NCBI GenBank assembly: GCA_964553285.1 | Contig: CAZKKF010000013.1 | Location: 1 to 21,268, forward strand | Origin: CAZKKF01 sp964553285 | GTDB lineage: Bacteria; Patescibacteriota; Minisyncoccia; Phycocordibacterales; Zambryskibacteraceae | Direction: 5' to 3' | DNA length: 21,268 nt | In this document: piece by piece, positions 8,608 through 17,100 of the stretch | How positions within the stretch are numbered: the stretch's first letter is position 1 | Layout: each line of letters opens with the position of its first letter | Notes under the pieces: generated by a model | What the model was told of the DNA's origin: nothing | Database searches by the model: none | What the model saw: only the letters and a program-made list of their open reading frames with translations | Position numbers and translations under genes: made by a program

Positions 8608-8616
8608 ATCATACCA
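8608..8616 (-). promoter_or_regulatory. Extended -10 promoter for the VWA gene
   Basis: The minus strand reads TGGTATGAT, an extended -10 (TGn-TATGAT). The expected RNA start is about three bases before the VWA gene ATG. No clear -35 is seen. It lies just downstream of 5S rRNA, where no intrinsic terminator is visible, so read-through from the rRNA unit is also possible. Confidence 0.35.
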
Positions 8617-8647
8617 AAATATACGGCCCGACTGAAGATTAAACGCT

Positions 8648-8762
8648 TAGTCTTGGCGACTACCTACTTTCCCCCCACAAGAGTATCATCGGCACTACAG
8701 AGCTTAACTTCCGTGTTCGGAATGAGAACGGGTGGAACCTCTGCGTCAAATCACCAAGACTA
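8648..8762 (-). rRNA. rrf: 5S ribosomal RNA
   Basis: The minus strand carries a 115-base 5S gene. Its ends pair (AGTCTTGG with CCAAGACT), and it contains the conserved loop segment CCGAACACGGAAGTTAAG and the 3' part GGGGGGAAAGTAGGTAGTCGCC. It is the last gene of the 23S-tRNA-tRNA-5S unit. The ends are set by the terminal helix and may be off by one or two bases. Confidence 0.95.
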
Positions 8763-8837
8763 AATTTTCAATCTTCATTTCATAAGTGCGTATCTGTGAT
8801 GTGGGCCCGTTCCGGTAAAATTCTACCTGAACGGGCA

Positions 8838-8913
8838 CGAGCCTGAAGGGATTTGAACCCTCAACCTCTCGATTGTTTAAACCGAGCGCTCTGCCAATTA
8901 GAGCTACAGACCC
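8838..8913 (-). tRNA. tRNA-like gene 1, isotype uncertain (nine-base anticodon loop)
   Basis: A cloverleaf is clear: acceptor GGGTCTG with CAGGCTC (two G-U pairs), D arm GCTC/GAGC around a GG-containing loop, a 5-base variable region, and T arm GAGGG/CCCTT with loop TTCAAAT. The discriminator is G and no CCA is encoded. The anticodon arm CTCGG/TCGAG encloses nine bases (TTTAAACAA) instead of seven, or seven if a sixth T-A pair forms. Depending on which T is U33 the triplet would be TTA, TAA or AAA, so no safe isotype can be given. The D loop also has an extra base where A14 is expected. The body resembles tRNA-Trp from memory. It may be a working tRNA, a degenerate one, or a processing signal. 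Confidence 0.7.
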
Positions 8914-8943
8914 CAAAACAAATGTACTGTACTGCGGACTACA

Positions 8944-9024
8944 TGCATCCAGAAGGAATCGAACCTTCAACCTCTCTTCAAGATACAAATGAAGAGCGCT
9001 CTATCCGAGTTGAGCTATGGATGC
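8944..9024 (-). tRNA. tRNA-like gene 2, isotype uncertain (enlarged anticodon arm)
   Basis: The acceptor GCATCCA/TGGATGC, D arm GCTC/GAGC with CTCGGATA loop, five-base variable region and T arm GAAGG/CCTTC with TTCGATT are all regular. The body, including A20 in the D loop, resembles bacterial tRNA-Arg from memory. The anticodon arm is abnormal: CTCTT/AAGAG leaves 13 bases, or a seven-pair stem CTCTTCA/TGAAGAG leaves a nine-base loop TTTGTATCT. Possible triplets behind a T are TTG, TGT or GTA. The gene is six bases longer than a standard short tRNA and has no encoded CCA. Whether it decodes is doubtful. Confidence 0.7.
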
Positions 9025-9063
9025 AAATACCCACATCGCAGATACTCACTTATTTCGGCAAAC

Positions 9064-9104
9064 AAGGTAAGAAAAAATTCATTCCGAAAAACAGAGCACC
9101 AAGC
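9064..9104 (-). other. 3' arm of the 23S pre-rRNA processing stem
   Basis: This segment is complementary, with few mismatches, to 13291-13318 and 13341-13355 on the 5' side of 23S. Together they form a long interrupted stem that brings the two ends of the 23S precursor together, as in the RNase III processing stems of other bacteria. Confidence 0.75.
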
Positions 9105-9251
9105 GCCCTTGCGGGCAGTGCGATTTTAAGATTTCCTAACAGGAATCGGCCAATTAGTACTCCTCGGCTATAACGCATTACTGCGCGTACACCTAGAGCC
9201 TATCACGTGGTAATCTCCCACGGGCCTCAAACGATTCCTAATCTTGGGGTT

Positions 9252-9284
<33 letters not shown>

Positions 9285-9344
9285 ATTCCCGACTTAGCTA
9301 CCCTGCGATGCCCTTGGCAGGAACAGCAGGTACACCAGAGGTCA

Positions 9345-9375
<31 letters not shown>

Positions 9376-9415
9376 ATCCCCTCAAGAATCAACGCCTGCA
9401 GTAGATAGGAGACCA

Positions 9416-9450
<35 letters not shown>

Positions 9451-9520
9451 ACTTTTTAATTGGCGAACAGCCAAACCCTTGGGAGCTTCTTCACCCCCAG
9501 GATAAGTTGAGCCGACATCG

Positions 9521-10355
9521 CTGTCTTAATTTGTCTTCCGTTACCGGAAGGATCGGACTATATCTTCATCCTTTCAATCAATCAAAAGGCGTTGGCGTAT
9601 TAGCTGTTGCGTCTAGCAACAACTCTCGGTCTTGCGACCTCAGTCTCTACAGGGCTATAACTCAATTTGTATGACATGGACGGAACGATATGCAAGGCAA
9701 TAATGCTTCGTAACCTGGGCAAGGATGATTTCTTCAATCTCAGCCGAGAATACTTCTTGTCTTTATTGACCGCACACTCTATTCCAATACGTTCAAGCAT
9801 TTGTTTGCATAAAATCTGATCCCCATCGCTAAATTGCTGCGTATTGAGGTAAACATCGGATTCTCTGCACATGCTTCCGTCGTCCATGAACCACACAGCC
9901 AGCATTATTGGATCGAGTGTTATGTTTGATGGTATCCGTTTTGTCCCGCCTTGGTAGAAAATTTCATACATTTCTGTAAGTTCTCTACTTTGCCTGGTAG
10001 TAAATCTATACGCCACTCTGCCTCCATTGCCTTTGCGCATTTTTGGTGCGCTTTTGCACAAAGACTCGAGCATTTTGAATTTCCAATCGACATATTCCTT
10101 TTGAGAATAAGAATGATTGATTTCAAGAAGCGCATTACTTCTACCAGGAACAATTCTCAGATATCCATCTCCCAATAACGATCCGATAATTATTGATCGC
10201 TGTATTTGAGTTAAGCTTCCCACGGTATTGTCCATAATATTAATTATAATATGGAGTCCACCGTTATAAGCCACTATTTTATCTTATTCACCGAGCTATC
10301 TACTCGAATAATAAGACGGCTAATGCAATTACTCGCATGGCACCCCGATTCGTTA
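9521..10355 (-). other. Group I intron with LAGLIDADG ORF in 23S (PTC site, near E. coli 2500)
   Basis: The 835-base insert splits GGCACCT from CGATGTCGGC. This is the peptidyl transferase strand, between about U2500 and C2501 in E. coli numbering from memory. Group I hallmarks are present: the 5' exon ends in U, the intron ends in G (9521), and the guide GGGTGCC (10339-10345) pairs with exon GGCACCT (10356-10362) with the expected U-G at the splice site. Core segments GTAGAGACT (about 9642-9650) and GATGAAGATATAGTCC (about 9555-9570) match those of the second intron and fit P7. Group I is therefore well supported; the subgroup is not assigned. Confidence 0.92.
9600..10235 (-). CDS. LAGLIDADG homing endonuclease (intron-encoded)
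   Basis: The 211-residue protein from ATG 10235 belongs to the LAGLIDADG family (PF03161-like). The first helix motif is IIIGSLLGDGYL just after the start and the second is IMLAVWFMDDGSM in the middle. Each carries the acidic residue that binds the catalytic metal (GDG, DDG). Such enzymes cut intronless alleles so that the intron copies itself in by repair; some act as maturases. A GTG at 10274 would add 13 residues (MAYNGGLHIIINI) that look like translated intron sequence, so the ATG is preferred, though no clear ribosome site precedes it. The C-terminal end (ETEVARPRVV) overlaps the P7 part of the intron core. It lies entirely within the 23S intron on the same strand. Confidence 0.88.
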   Translation of the reverse strand: MDNTVGSLTQIQRSIIIGSLLGDGYLRIVPGRSNALLEINHSYSQKEYVDWKFKMLESLCKSAPKMRKGNGGRVAYRFTTRQSRELTEMYEIFYQGGTKRIPSNITLDPIMLAVWFMDDGSMCRESDVYLNTQQFSDGDQILCKQMLERIGIECAVNKDKKYSRLRLKKSSLPRLRSIIALHIVPSMSYKLSYSPVETEVARPRVVARRNS

Positions 10356-10925
10356 AGGTGCCGAACTGCGCCGTCGCTGTGGACGCTTAGGCGCAACTAG
10401 CCTGTTATCCCCAGGGTAGCTTTTATCCGATAATCTCCGGTCGCATCTAATGCGAACCATCGGTTCACTTGGCTCTGCTTTCGCATCTGTTTGACATGTA
10501 CGTCTCACAGTTAAGCCCGCTTATGCCCATACACTATCGGCACGGTTTCCATTCGCGCCTAGCGGACCTTAATAGGCTCCTCCGTTACTTTTTAGGAGGA
10601 TAGCGCCCCACTAAAACTGCCCACCAGATACTGTCCCTCGCCGTTTTTGCCGTCGGGGTTAGAAAATACGCAAACACAGAGTGGTATTTCACTGACGACT
10701 CCATCCCGCCCGAAAGCGGAACTTCAAAGTCTCCCACCTATGCTACGCAGTGCACACGTATTCTCAATATCAAGTTGCAGTAAAGCTCCTGGGGTCTTTT
10801 CGTCTAACTGCAGGTAACCGGCATCTTCACCGGTATTGTATTTTCACCGAGCAGGTCCCCGAGACAGTTCTCCAGTCATTACACCATTCGTGCGCGTCGG
10901 AACTTACCCGACAAGGAATTTCGCT

Positions 10926-11135
10926 CTTCTATTCCTCTACGAAGGACTATGTCTTCATCCTGTATAGCTCAATGAGCGATGCAGGAGCATGGCGTATAGT
11001 CTCTACGTGCCATGTTTGGACCCATATCCGTTACCGGATGTGGGGGTAGCTTTTTGTGTAATTTTTTCCAACCATTTATCTTTCCGTTTTTTAACAGTCC
11101 CAATCCTTCCGAAACCCTAAAGCTAGAGTTCCGGA
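10926..11135 (-). other. ORF-less group I intron in 23S (near E. coli 1931)
   Basis: The 210-base insert lies between CGGTCCTAAGGT and AGCGAAATTCCTTG, the L1931 site (E. coli numbering from memory) known to host introns in some bacteria. The 5' exon ends in U and the intron ends in G. The guide GCTTTAGG (11116-11123) pairs with exon CCTAAGGT (11136-11143), with U-G at the splice site. GACTAT (10996-11001) and ATAGTC (10945-10950) form P7. The core text GTAGAGACT and GATGAAGACATAGTCC is nearly the same as in the larger intron. No reading frame of note is present. Confidence 0.9.
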
Positions 11136-11170
<35 letters not shown>

Positions 11171-12622
11171 CAGGGCTTATAACAGTCAGCAAACAAATCC
11201 GAAGACTCATTCACCGCCGTTATTTGACCTTCTGGCATTGGTCAGGTGTCACCCCCTATACATCCTCTTACGAGTTCGCAGGGAGCTGTGTTTTTGATAA
11301 ACAGTTGCCAGAGATACTTTCGCTGCGGCCCGCATTGCTGCGGGCAAGCCTTATTCCGAAGTTACGGCTGCTTTTTTGCCGAGTTCCTTGGGGACTTCTC
11401 ACTCGTTCGCCTTACTCTTCTCGAGCTGACCACCTGTGTCGGTTTGTGGTACGGGTACTTTCAGTTTGTGCTTAGAGACTTTTCTTGGAAGCGTGCTTTG
11501 AGAGCTTATCTCCGCCGAAGCGGAGCGTCGCGCCACATTTCGGATTCCTCATTAAAGAGAGTGCCCGGATTTTCCTGGGACACATCCTTGACTGCAGAGA
11601 CGGAAATCCAATAATCCGCCTCTCATACTACACTTCGTCCTCCCATCGCAACTGAAAGAAGCCACGGAATATTCACCGTGTGTCCATCGGGTGCGGCTTT
11701 CGCCATCCCCTTAGGCCCGGCTAACCCTTCGCTGATCTACATCGCGAAGGAAACCTTAGTCTTTCGGCGTTCTGGATTCTCACCAGAATTGCGGTTACTT
11801 GTGCCAACATTCTTACTTCGCAACGCTCCAGTATGGGTCACCCCTTTACCTTCACAGCGGATGCGAATACTCTCCTACCACTCCCCGCGTGCGAACACGC
11901 GGGAAATCCTCAATTTCGGTACCATGCTTGAGCCCCGATAAATCTGCGGCGCGAGATCTCTGACTGAGTGAGCTGTTACGCTTTCTTTAAAGGATGGCTG
12001 CTTCTAAGCCAACCTCCTCAGTGTCGGAGAAATTTCACCACCTTAAGTGCACTTAGCATGAATTTAGGGACCTTAAGTAGAGGTCTGGGCTGTTTCCCTT
12101 TTGACCACCGGAGCTTAGCCCCCGGAGTCTAACTGCCGAGTAATTAACCTGGAGTATTCGGAGTTTGATAGGTTTCGCGAGATTTCTCCCTGTCGAAACC
12201 TTCCAGTGCTCTACCCCTCCAGGGTACGCTCGACGCGAACCCAAAAGCTCTTTCGGAGAGAACCAGCTATTACCAAGTTCGATTAGCTTTTCACTTCTTA
12301 CCACAAGTCATCCGAGAGTATCGTACGGCTCAACGGTTCGGGCCTCCATCTGCCTTTCGGCAAACTTCACCCTGCTCATGGTAAGCTCACTTGGCTTCGG
12401 GTCTAATGCATACTACAAAGTCCACGTAAAACGTGGCACGCGCGCTATTCACACTCGGTTTCCCTGCGGCTCCACCCTCGCGGGCTTAGCCTATGCGCAG
12501 TATGCATTAACTCGTTGGCTCATTCTTCAATAGGCACGCCATGACGGTTACGCTTGCGCGTCACCGCTCTGACTCCTTGTAAGCATGTGGTTTCAGGTCT
12601 ATTTCACTGCCCTCCCGGGCTT

Positions 12623-12662
<40 letters not shown>

Positions 12663-13290
12663 TCTTAAAGTATTTAGCCTTACCGGTTAGTTCCGGCAGA
12701 TTCCCCCGAGCTATTCGTGTCTCGAGGTACTCAGGAACACTGTCAAAAGAGACATGTTATTTTCGCGTACGGGACTATTACCCCCTCGGGTGTCGCTTTC
12801 CAACGACTTCCACTAACAACATGTTTTGTAACTCTCCTCCCAATAAATGGGACGACAGTGCCCTACAACCCCCAGCTCTAATTTTGCCGGACAACTCTAA
12901 TAAAAGAATTGCCTTGGCAAAATTAGGGCTGGGTTTGGGCTACTCCGCTTTCGCTCGCCGCTACTAACGAAATGTTTCCCGCCAAAGGCGGGATTGTTTT
13001 CTTTTCCTCCGGGTACTGAAATGTTTTACTTCCCCGGGTGTACGTGCAGGCGTCTAGTCCTGCACTACCACTAAAAAGTGGTAGGGTTTCCCCATTCGGA
13101 AATCTTCGGATATATCGGTTGCTTGGCACCTCCCCGAAGCTTATCGCAGCCATGCTACGTCCTTCATCGCCTTTAAGAGCCTAGGCATCCACCACATGCT
13201 CTTCAAATTTCCCATCAGGAAATCTGAAAACCGCACTAACGAGCGCCACTACATTTCTCTTGCGAGAAGCGTGTGGCACTTTTCATGTTT

Positions 13291-13355
13291 GCTTGATGCT
13301 CTGTTTTCCGGAATGAATATTCACAGAAAACAGTACTTACAATTTTTCTTACCTT
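13291..13355 (-). other. 5' arm of the 23S pre-rRNA processing stem
   Basis: Two blocks, 13291-13318 and 13341-13355, pair with 9064-9104 beyond the 3' end of 23S. The 22 bases between them would bulge out. Closer to the gene, 13217-13237 and 9117-9137 extend the pairing. Confidence 0.75.
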
Positions 13356-13428
13356 TCCTGATCGTCCGACGCACCAAAGACCCCAATACTACCAATGAAG
13401 GTAGCAAGAGTGGCGTCGTGTCAGAATG

Positions 13429-13446
13429 AAGTTTTCAAAGAACACT
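13429..13446 (-). promoter_or_regulatory. boxA-like antitermination element
   Basis: The minus strand reads AGTGTTCTTTGAAAACTT, which matches the boxA-type TGTTCTTTGAAAACT found in rRNA leaders and spacers of Firmicutes. boxA binds NusB-S10 and keeps polymerase from stopping. It is downstream of two terminator-like hairpins in the 23S leader, so it can protect transcription across 23S but not across those hairpins unless another element acts earlier. Confidence 0.6.
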
Positions 13447-13461
13447 GTTGTGAGAGAAACT

Positions 13462-13513
13462 AAAAACCGCCTTTCGGCGGCTTGGCGCAAAACGCCAAAA
13501 AGGGCTATGCCCT
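13462..13513 (-). terminator. Three tandem hairpins in the 23S leader, two with U-tracts
   Basis: Read on the minus strand from the promoter: AGGGC/GCCCT (13501-13513) followed by TTTT, then TTGGCG/CGCCAA (13482-13498), then CCGCC-GAAA-GGCGG (13467-13480) followed by TTTTT. The last has the form of an intrinsic terminator. They lie about 40-90 bases after the predicted RNA start, so they look like an attenuator or leader processing sites rather than an end of transcription. Confidence 0.55.
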
Positions 13514-13561
13514 AAGCCACCGTTTTTGGTTAATCGTTTTACTCATAACAGACAAGGAGTA

Positions 13562-13589
13562 AGTATACCCATGGCCTTTCTTTTGTCAA
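13562..13589 (-). promoter_or_regulatory. Promoter of the 23S-5S rRNA unit
   Basis: The minus strand has TTGACA (13584-13589), a 16-base spacer and TATACT (13562-13567). RNA would start near 13555 and run through the leader into 23S. No 16S gene lies between this promoter and 23S. Together with the terminator hairpin at 13700-13735 this indicates an independently transcribed 23S-5S unit. The 13228-13555 stretch holds only leader structure and no gene. Confidence 0.65.
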
Positions 13590-13610
13590 CAGGTAAAAAG
13601 GCGGGAAATA

Positions 13611-13640
13611 AGGGTCAACAAAAGCCTATAATTTGACCCT
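13611..13640. repeat. Inverted repeat between divergent promoters
   Basis: AGGGTCAA (13611-13618) and TTGACCCT (13633-13640) form a perfect 8-bp inverted repeat with a 14-base centre. It lies between the left-facing rRNA promoter and the right-facing promoter at 13651-13679. It could be an operator for either, or a hairpin. No regulator is assigned. Confidence 0.4.
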
Positions 13641-13650
13641 CATTTTGGGC

Positions 13651-13679
13651 TTGATTTTTGCAGGCCATTATGCTATAAT
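13651..13679 (+). promoter_or_regulatory. Right-facing sigma70-type promoter
   Basis: The plus strand has TTGATT (13651-13656), a 17-base spacer and a perfect TATAAT (13674-13679). RNA would start near 13686. No plus-strand gene follows; a strong hairpin comes within about 20 bases, so the product would be a very short RNA, or antisense RNA to the membrane-protein gene if transcription continues. Confidence 0.5.
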
Positions 13680-13699
13680 TAGAGGGTAGGCCGTCAAAG

Positions 13700-13740
13700 G
13701 ACGCGGGGCTCTTTCAGAGCCCCGCGTCCTTCTCCTTTTA
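13700..13740. terminator. Strong GC-rich hairpin, probable bidirectional terminator
   Basis: AGGACGCGGGGCTC and its complement (about 13700-13732) form a 14-bp stem with a short TTTC/GAAA-type loop. On the plus strand it is followed by the T-rich TTCTCCTTTTA. On the minus strand it lies just after the stop of the 140-residue membrane protein (13759). It probably ends the minus-strand operon and insulates the rRNA promoter. Confidence 0.65.
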
Positions 13741-13758
13741 CAGACTATTTATATATAT

Positions 13759-14181
13759 CTACCCGCGGCGAGATTTTATGGATGTGTAGATAATGAGTAT
13801 AAGAGAGTGAATGACAAACCAGCCGTAGAGCAATCCAAGAACCAGCGGACCAAGATCAATGCCTATCCCGCCAAGGCCTGAACCGGATTTGAATGCACCG
13901 CTGGTAGTGATGAAGGTAACCACCAAAACAACTGGCACGGCCTTCATTGCAAACTTTTTCCAACGGGTGAAAACATTTGGGTCAAAAGGAAAAGTGATTA
14001 TGGAAGGCAACAGCAAGATTATCAACGATAAAAATCCATAGGCAGTAAATAAAACCGCATCGTAACAACCCCAATTAGTGCCACACAATAGATCGTTGTT
14101 ATAAACATACAGGCATAAACAAAAAATAAAGAAAGAAAACAAATGGAAACCAAACACCATTTTCTTAGTTAAAAATTTCAT
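13759..14181 (-). CDS. Small polytopic membrane protein of unknown function
   Basis: The 140-residue product is hydrophobic, with about four membrane segments (7-27, 42-62, 78-97, 106-130). A lysine-rich N terminus (MKFLTKK) and basic C terminus (KSRRG) suggest both ends lie in the cytoplasm. A Cys pair (CGTNWGC) sits in the first outer loop. I do not recognise the family. It begins four bases after the stop of the large lipase-fusion gene and ends just before a strong hairpin, so it is the last gene of that operon. Its wording appears more AT-rich than its neighbours. It may assist export or anchoring of the upstream product, which is a guess from position only. Confidence 0.75.
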   Translation of the reverse strand: MKFLTKKMVFGFHLFSFFIFCLCLYVYNNDLLCGTNWGCYDAVLFTAYGFLSLIILLLPSIITFPFDPNVFTRWKKFAMKAVPVVLVVTFITTSGAFKSGSGLGGIGIDLGPLVLGLLYGWFVIHSLILIIYTSIKSRRG

Positions 14182-14185
14182 AATG

Positions 14186-17100
14186 TTATTTTAACAATCC
14201 CATAATCCAACGCCACACGGCTATGAACACATTCTTCAAATATTGCAAAAGTCTGCTGAATAAAGATTCTTTTAATTCCTCCATCTTCCCTTCTCTATTT
14301 TCTTGCAATGGCTCACTGACGCTGTCATCAGTTGTTGCTTGAAAAAGCGTGTTTACCGATTGCGCTATTGGCACATCAAAATCAGAAAGCGTCTCGTACG
14401 TGCTTTCTTCCACAGACTCCGCTGACTCCACCAAAACACTTCCCGCACTTGAACCCGCACTGGAAGAAATATCGGGAGTAGCAAGAGCAGGTTCCGGCAC
14501 CACGGCAAGCAGCGCAGAGTAATTGGTTTCAAAATCACCATCTCCTTCAAAATCTATCAGCATATCCCCTGCTTCGTTTATGGTGCCTGAAGAAAACTCC
14601 ATCATGACCACGGTGGAAGTAGCTGTTGGCACTCCGGAAAACTCCATTGAACCCACCAGCAAATCCCCTTCCCACTCCTCTATCTCCAGAGTAAACGATC
14701 CGGAAGCTATGCCGTTAAGCTTCACTGTTGGATTGGCTTCTACTGGTACCTTTACCACTTGCACCTCTCCGTAAGTCTTGAATGTAGCTCCGGGAATATC
14801 TGAAGCGTTCTCACTTACTTCATTGCCATTTTCGTCTACCACTGAAAGAGCTAGGGGTGAATGAAGGGTAAATCGCAGACGATTGCCCTTGGTAATATTT
14901 GGTTTGATACTCCCTATATATTGAGGTACTACGTTTGATGATTTAGTAATTATATTATTAACTAAAAGAGACCTTACTTCAGCAATCTCCAAGATATCTT
15001 TATGTTCCGTACGTGAGAACGGTTTGGGAAATAAATCAAGAAGTATTTTGTTGTAACTATCCAAATCAACCCACCACCTTTTCACATTCACCGCATCATC
15101 CATGGCGAGAGCGCTGGGAGCGACAACCGTGCCGTCTCCGTCAATGATCTCGTTTGGCGTGTAGAGGATAGTCGGCTGGTAATTTATGCAGGGAGAAAAG
15201 CCGACAACAGACACCGCATTCAAACGCTCTGCACACTCTCTGCTCGTCTTGTAGGTTATGCCCGCCAGAGTATCTTCGCCGATACCCGCAATTTGATGCA
15301 CCACGATACCGGCAGGAGCTTGCCAGGAAGAGCCTATTGACTGAGCAAGACCTTCGGCTTGCGCGAGAAGCGCGGCATTGCCGATGGCCGGATTTTTCAC
15401 TTCCCCATAACTCGGCACATCGCGCCCTTCGGCTCCAATCACAAAATCATGCAGTTCCTGGCCATTGCTTATGGCAAATCCGTAGCGGTCTATAAACTGA
15501 TTTGTCAGTTCTCCTTCCTCAAAGACAACCAAAGGCGTGTTGATAGACACGCCGGGGTTTGAATAATAATCGCCGTCCGGCAGAAGCTGGTAGGCCGATG
15601 GCATATTTTGCGCAAGCTCCCGCGCACCGGCAGGAGACATCACCGCAGGAAGCCAGTTGAACGGAATACCCGAATCATACCCATGAAGCAGTACCCCAAT
15701 AGCTTGAGGTGTGCCAATCTGCGGCACTGCTACAAGCACCACCTGATCCACCAGGCTAGCGGCTTCCGCCCCAAGGCTGTTCAGCAGAGCTTTTGTTACC
15801 AGACCGCCGTTTGAGTGTGCCACTATCGTTACCCTGCCCGTCTGGGAACTGCCGGCAAGTCTGCGAAGCTCCTGCTCTATATAAGCGGAATCCGCCGCCA
15901 AAATATCCGGCAGAGAAAGGCGCCAATCGTAGGGCACTGCGGAGTAATCGGCTATTTGTCCGGCACTCTTTTTTTGTGCGAGGTCGCCAATAAAAGATTT
16001 GTATATATTTCTCCCGATGGAAGCGGAATGAATCTCGTCTATCACTTCATCGGCATATATGTCTTGCCCTATACTTTTCCCCTCTTCATCCAGATAAAGC
16101 CTTTCTATGTCGCCACCGCTAAGAGGTTCCCATAGTTTGCCGTTGCCGTCATGCAGTCTTGAAGCCATGACGCCCGGCATAAAAAGCACGCTGGAGCAGC
16201 ACTGCGGACTGCTAATGTATAGGGTGGGATCCGAAGTGAGCCAGTTGGAAAAATCTAAGTCTCCGGTCATGTAAGCACCAAGGCCGTCCGGATTTAGCTC
16301 AGGATGGAGTGGCCCCGTGTCGCTTCCCCACCAGTTTTCCTGCACCACTACAGTGTTGGGAGTACCGCTATACACATTGAACATACCTTCCGTATTGCCA
16401 ACCACGGAAGACCTGCTCATATAAAAGTCGCCGCCGAATACGAGAATGCCCGTGTAGCTTTCGCTTAGTCTGCTTCTCTCTATGACCGAAAGACCGGAAT
16501 TCTGGAGGATGTTGGAAGACCCGCCGCGGGCTACCACAGAATCTCTCAGCCCAAGCTCCCCTCCATCTACAGCAATGATACTTTGAACAAACGGAGAGAA
16601 ACTGCCGCCATAATAAATGTGCGTGTGATCTATATTTACTTTGCCGCCCGCCCTTATGTGTATCCTGCCCCAGTCGCCCGGTGCGGGAGAGCTTTCTGCG
16701 CCATCGTTGTTTGTGTCTCCCGCGACAGTGTCATCCTTCATAGAAGTGATGGCCACCGGCTCCTCGGCTGTCCCCAAAATATTTAGTTCTCCACGTACAT
16801 CAAAGGACCCGCCTTCATACATCTTCATCACCACTCCCGGGGCTATGGTCAGGCTACCTTCTTCGTCTACAAAAATAAATGCGGGGGCATATGGCATTGA
16901 GTCTTTGCCGAGATAAAGATCTCCATCGCTATTGTAGGCGCTCAGCAATATGCCGTTTATGGTATTACCCGAAGCTGTATTGCCGGAGTTGTAAAAGCCG
17001 TTGTTATAAAGTGCCACCTGCACGGCGATATTGTTATCCTCAAAGTGATTTCCTATAAGGACTACATTTTCTGTCTCCCCCGATACAAATCCGGCTGCGA

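Larger units (their letters stand above)
8782..9053 (-). other. 24-bp stem enclosing the two tRNA-like genes
   Basis: The transcript segment from 9053 to 9030 is complementary at 22 of 24 positions to the segment from 8805 to 8782. In the RNA this forms a long stem holding both tRNA-like genes and a further hairpin (8805-8836: GCCCGTTC/GAACGGGC) between 23S and 5S. It resembles the RNase III-type stems that bracket rRNA units but here encloses tRNAs. The pairing is seen directly; the processing role is inferred. Confidence 0.7.

Noticed and set aside
8838..9024. Assigning Trp/Arg, Leu, Thr or Tyr isotypes to the two tRNA-like genes
   Set aside because: The anticodon loops are longer than seven bases and allow several triplets, so any isotype would be a guess.
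9600..10274. GTG start at 10274 for the homing endonuclease
   Set aside because: It adds 13 residues of AT-rich intron sequence before a good ATG at 10235 and has no ribosome site. It remains possible but less likely.
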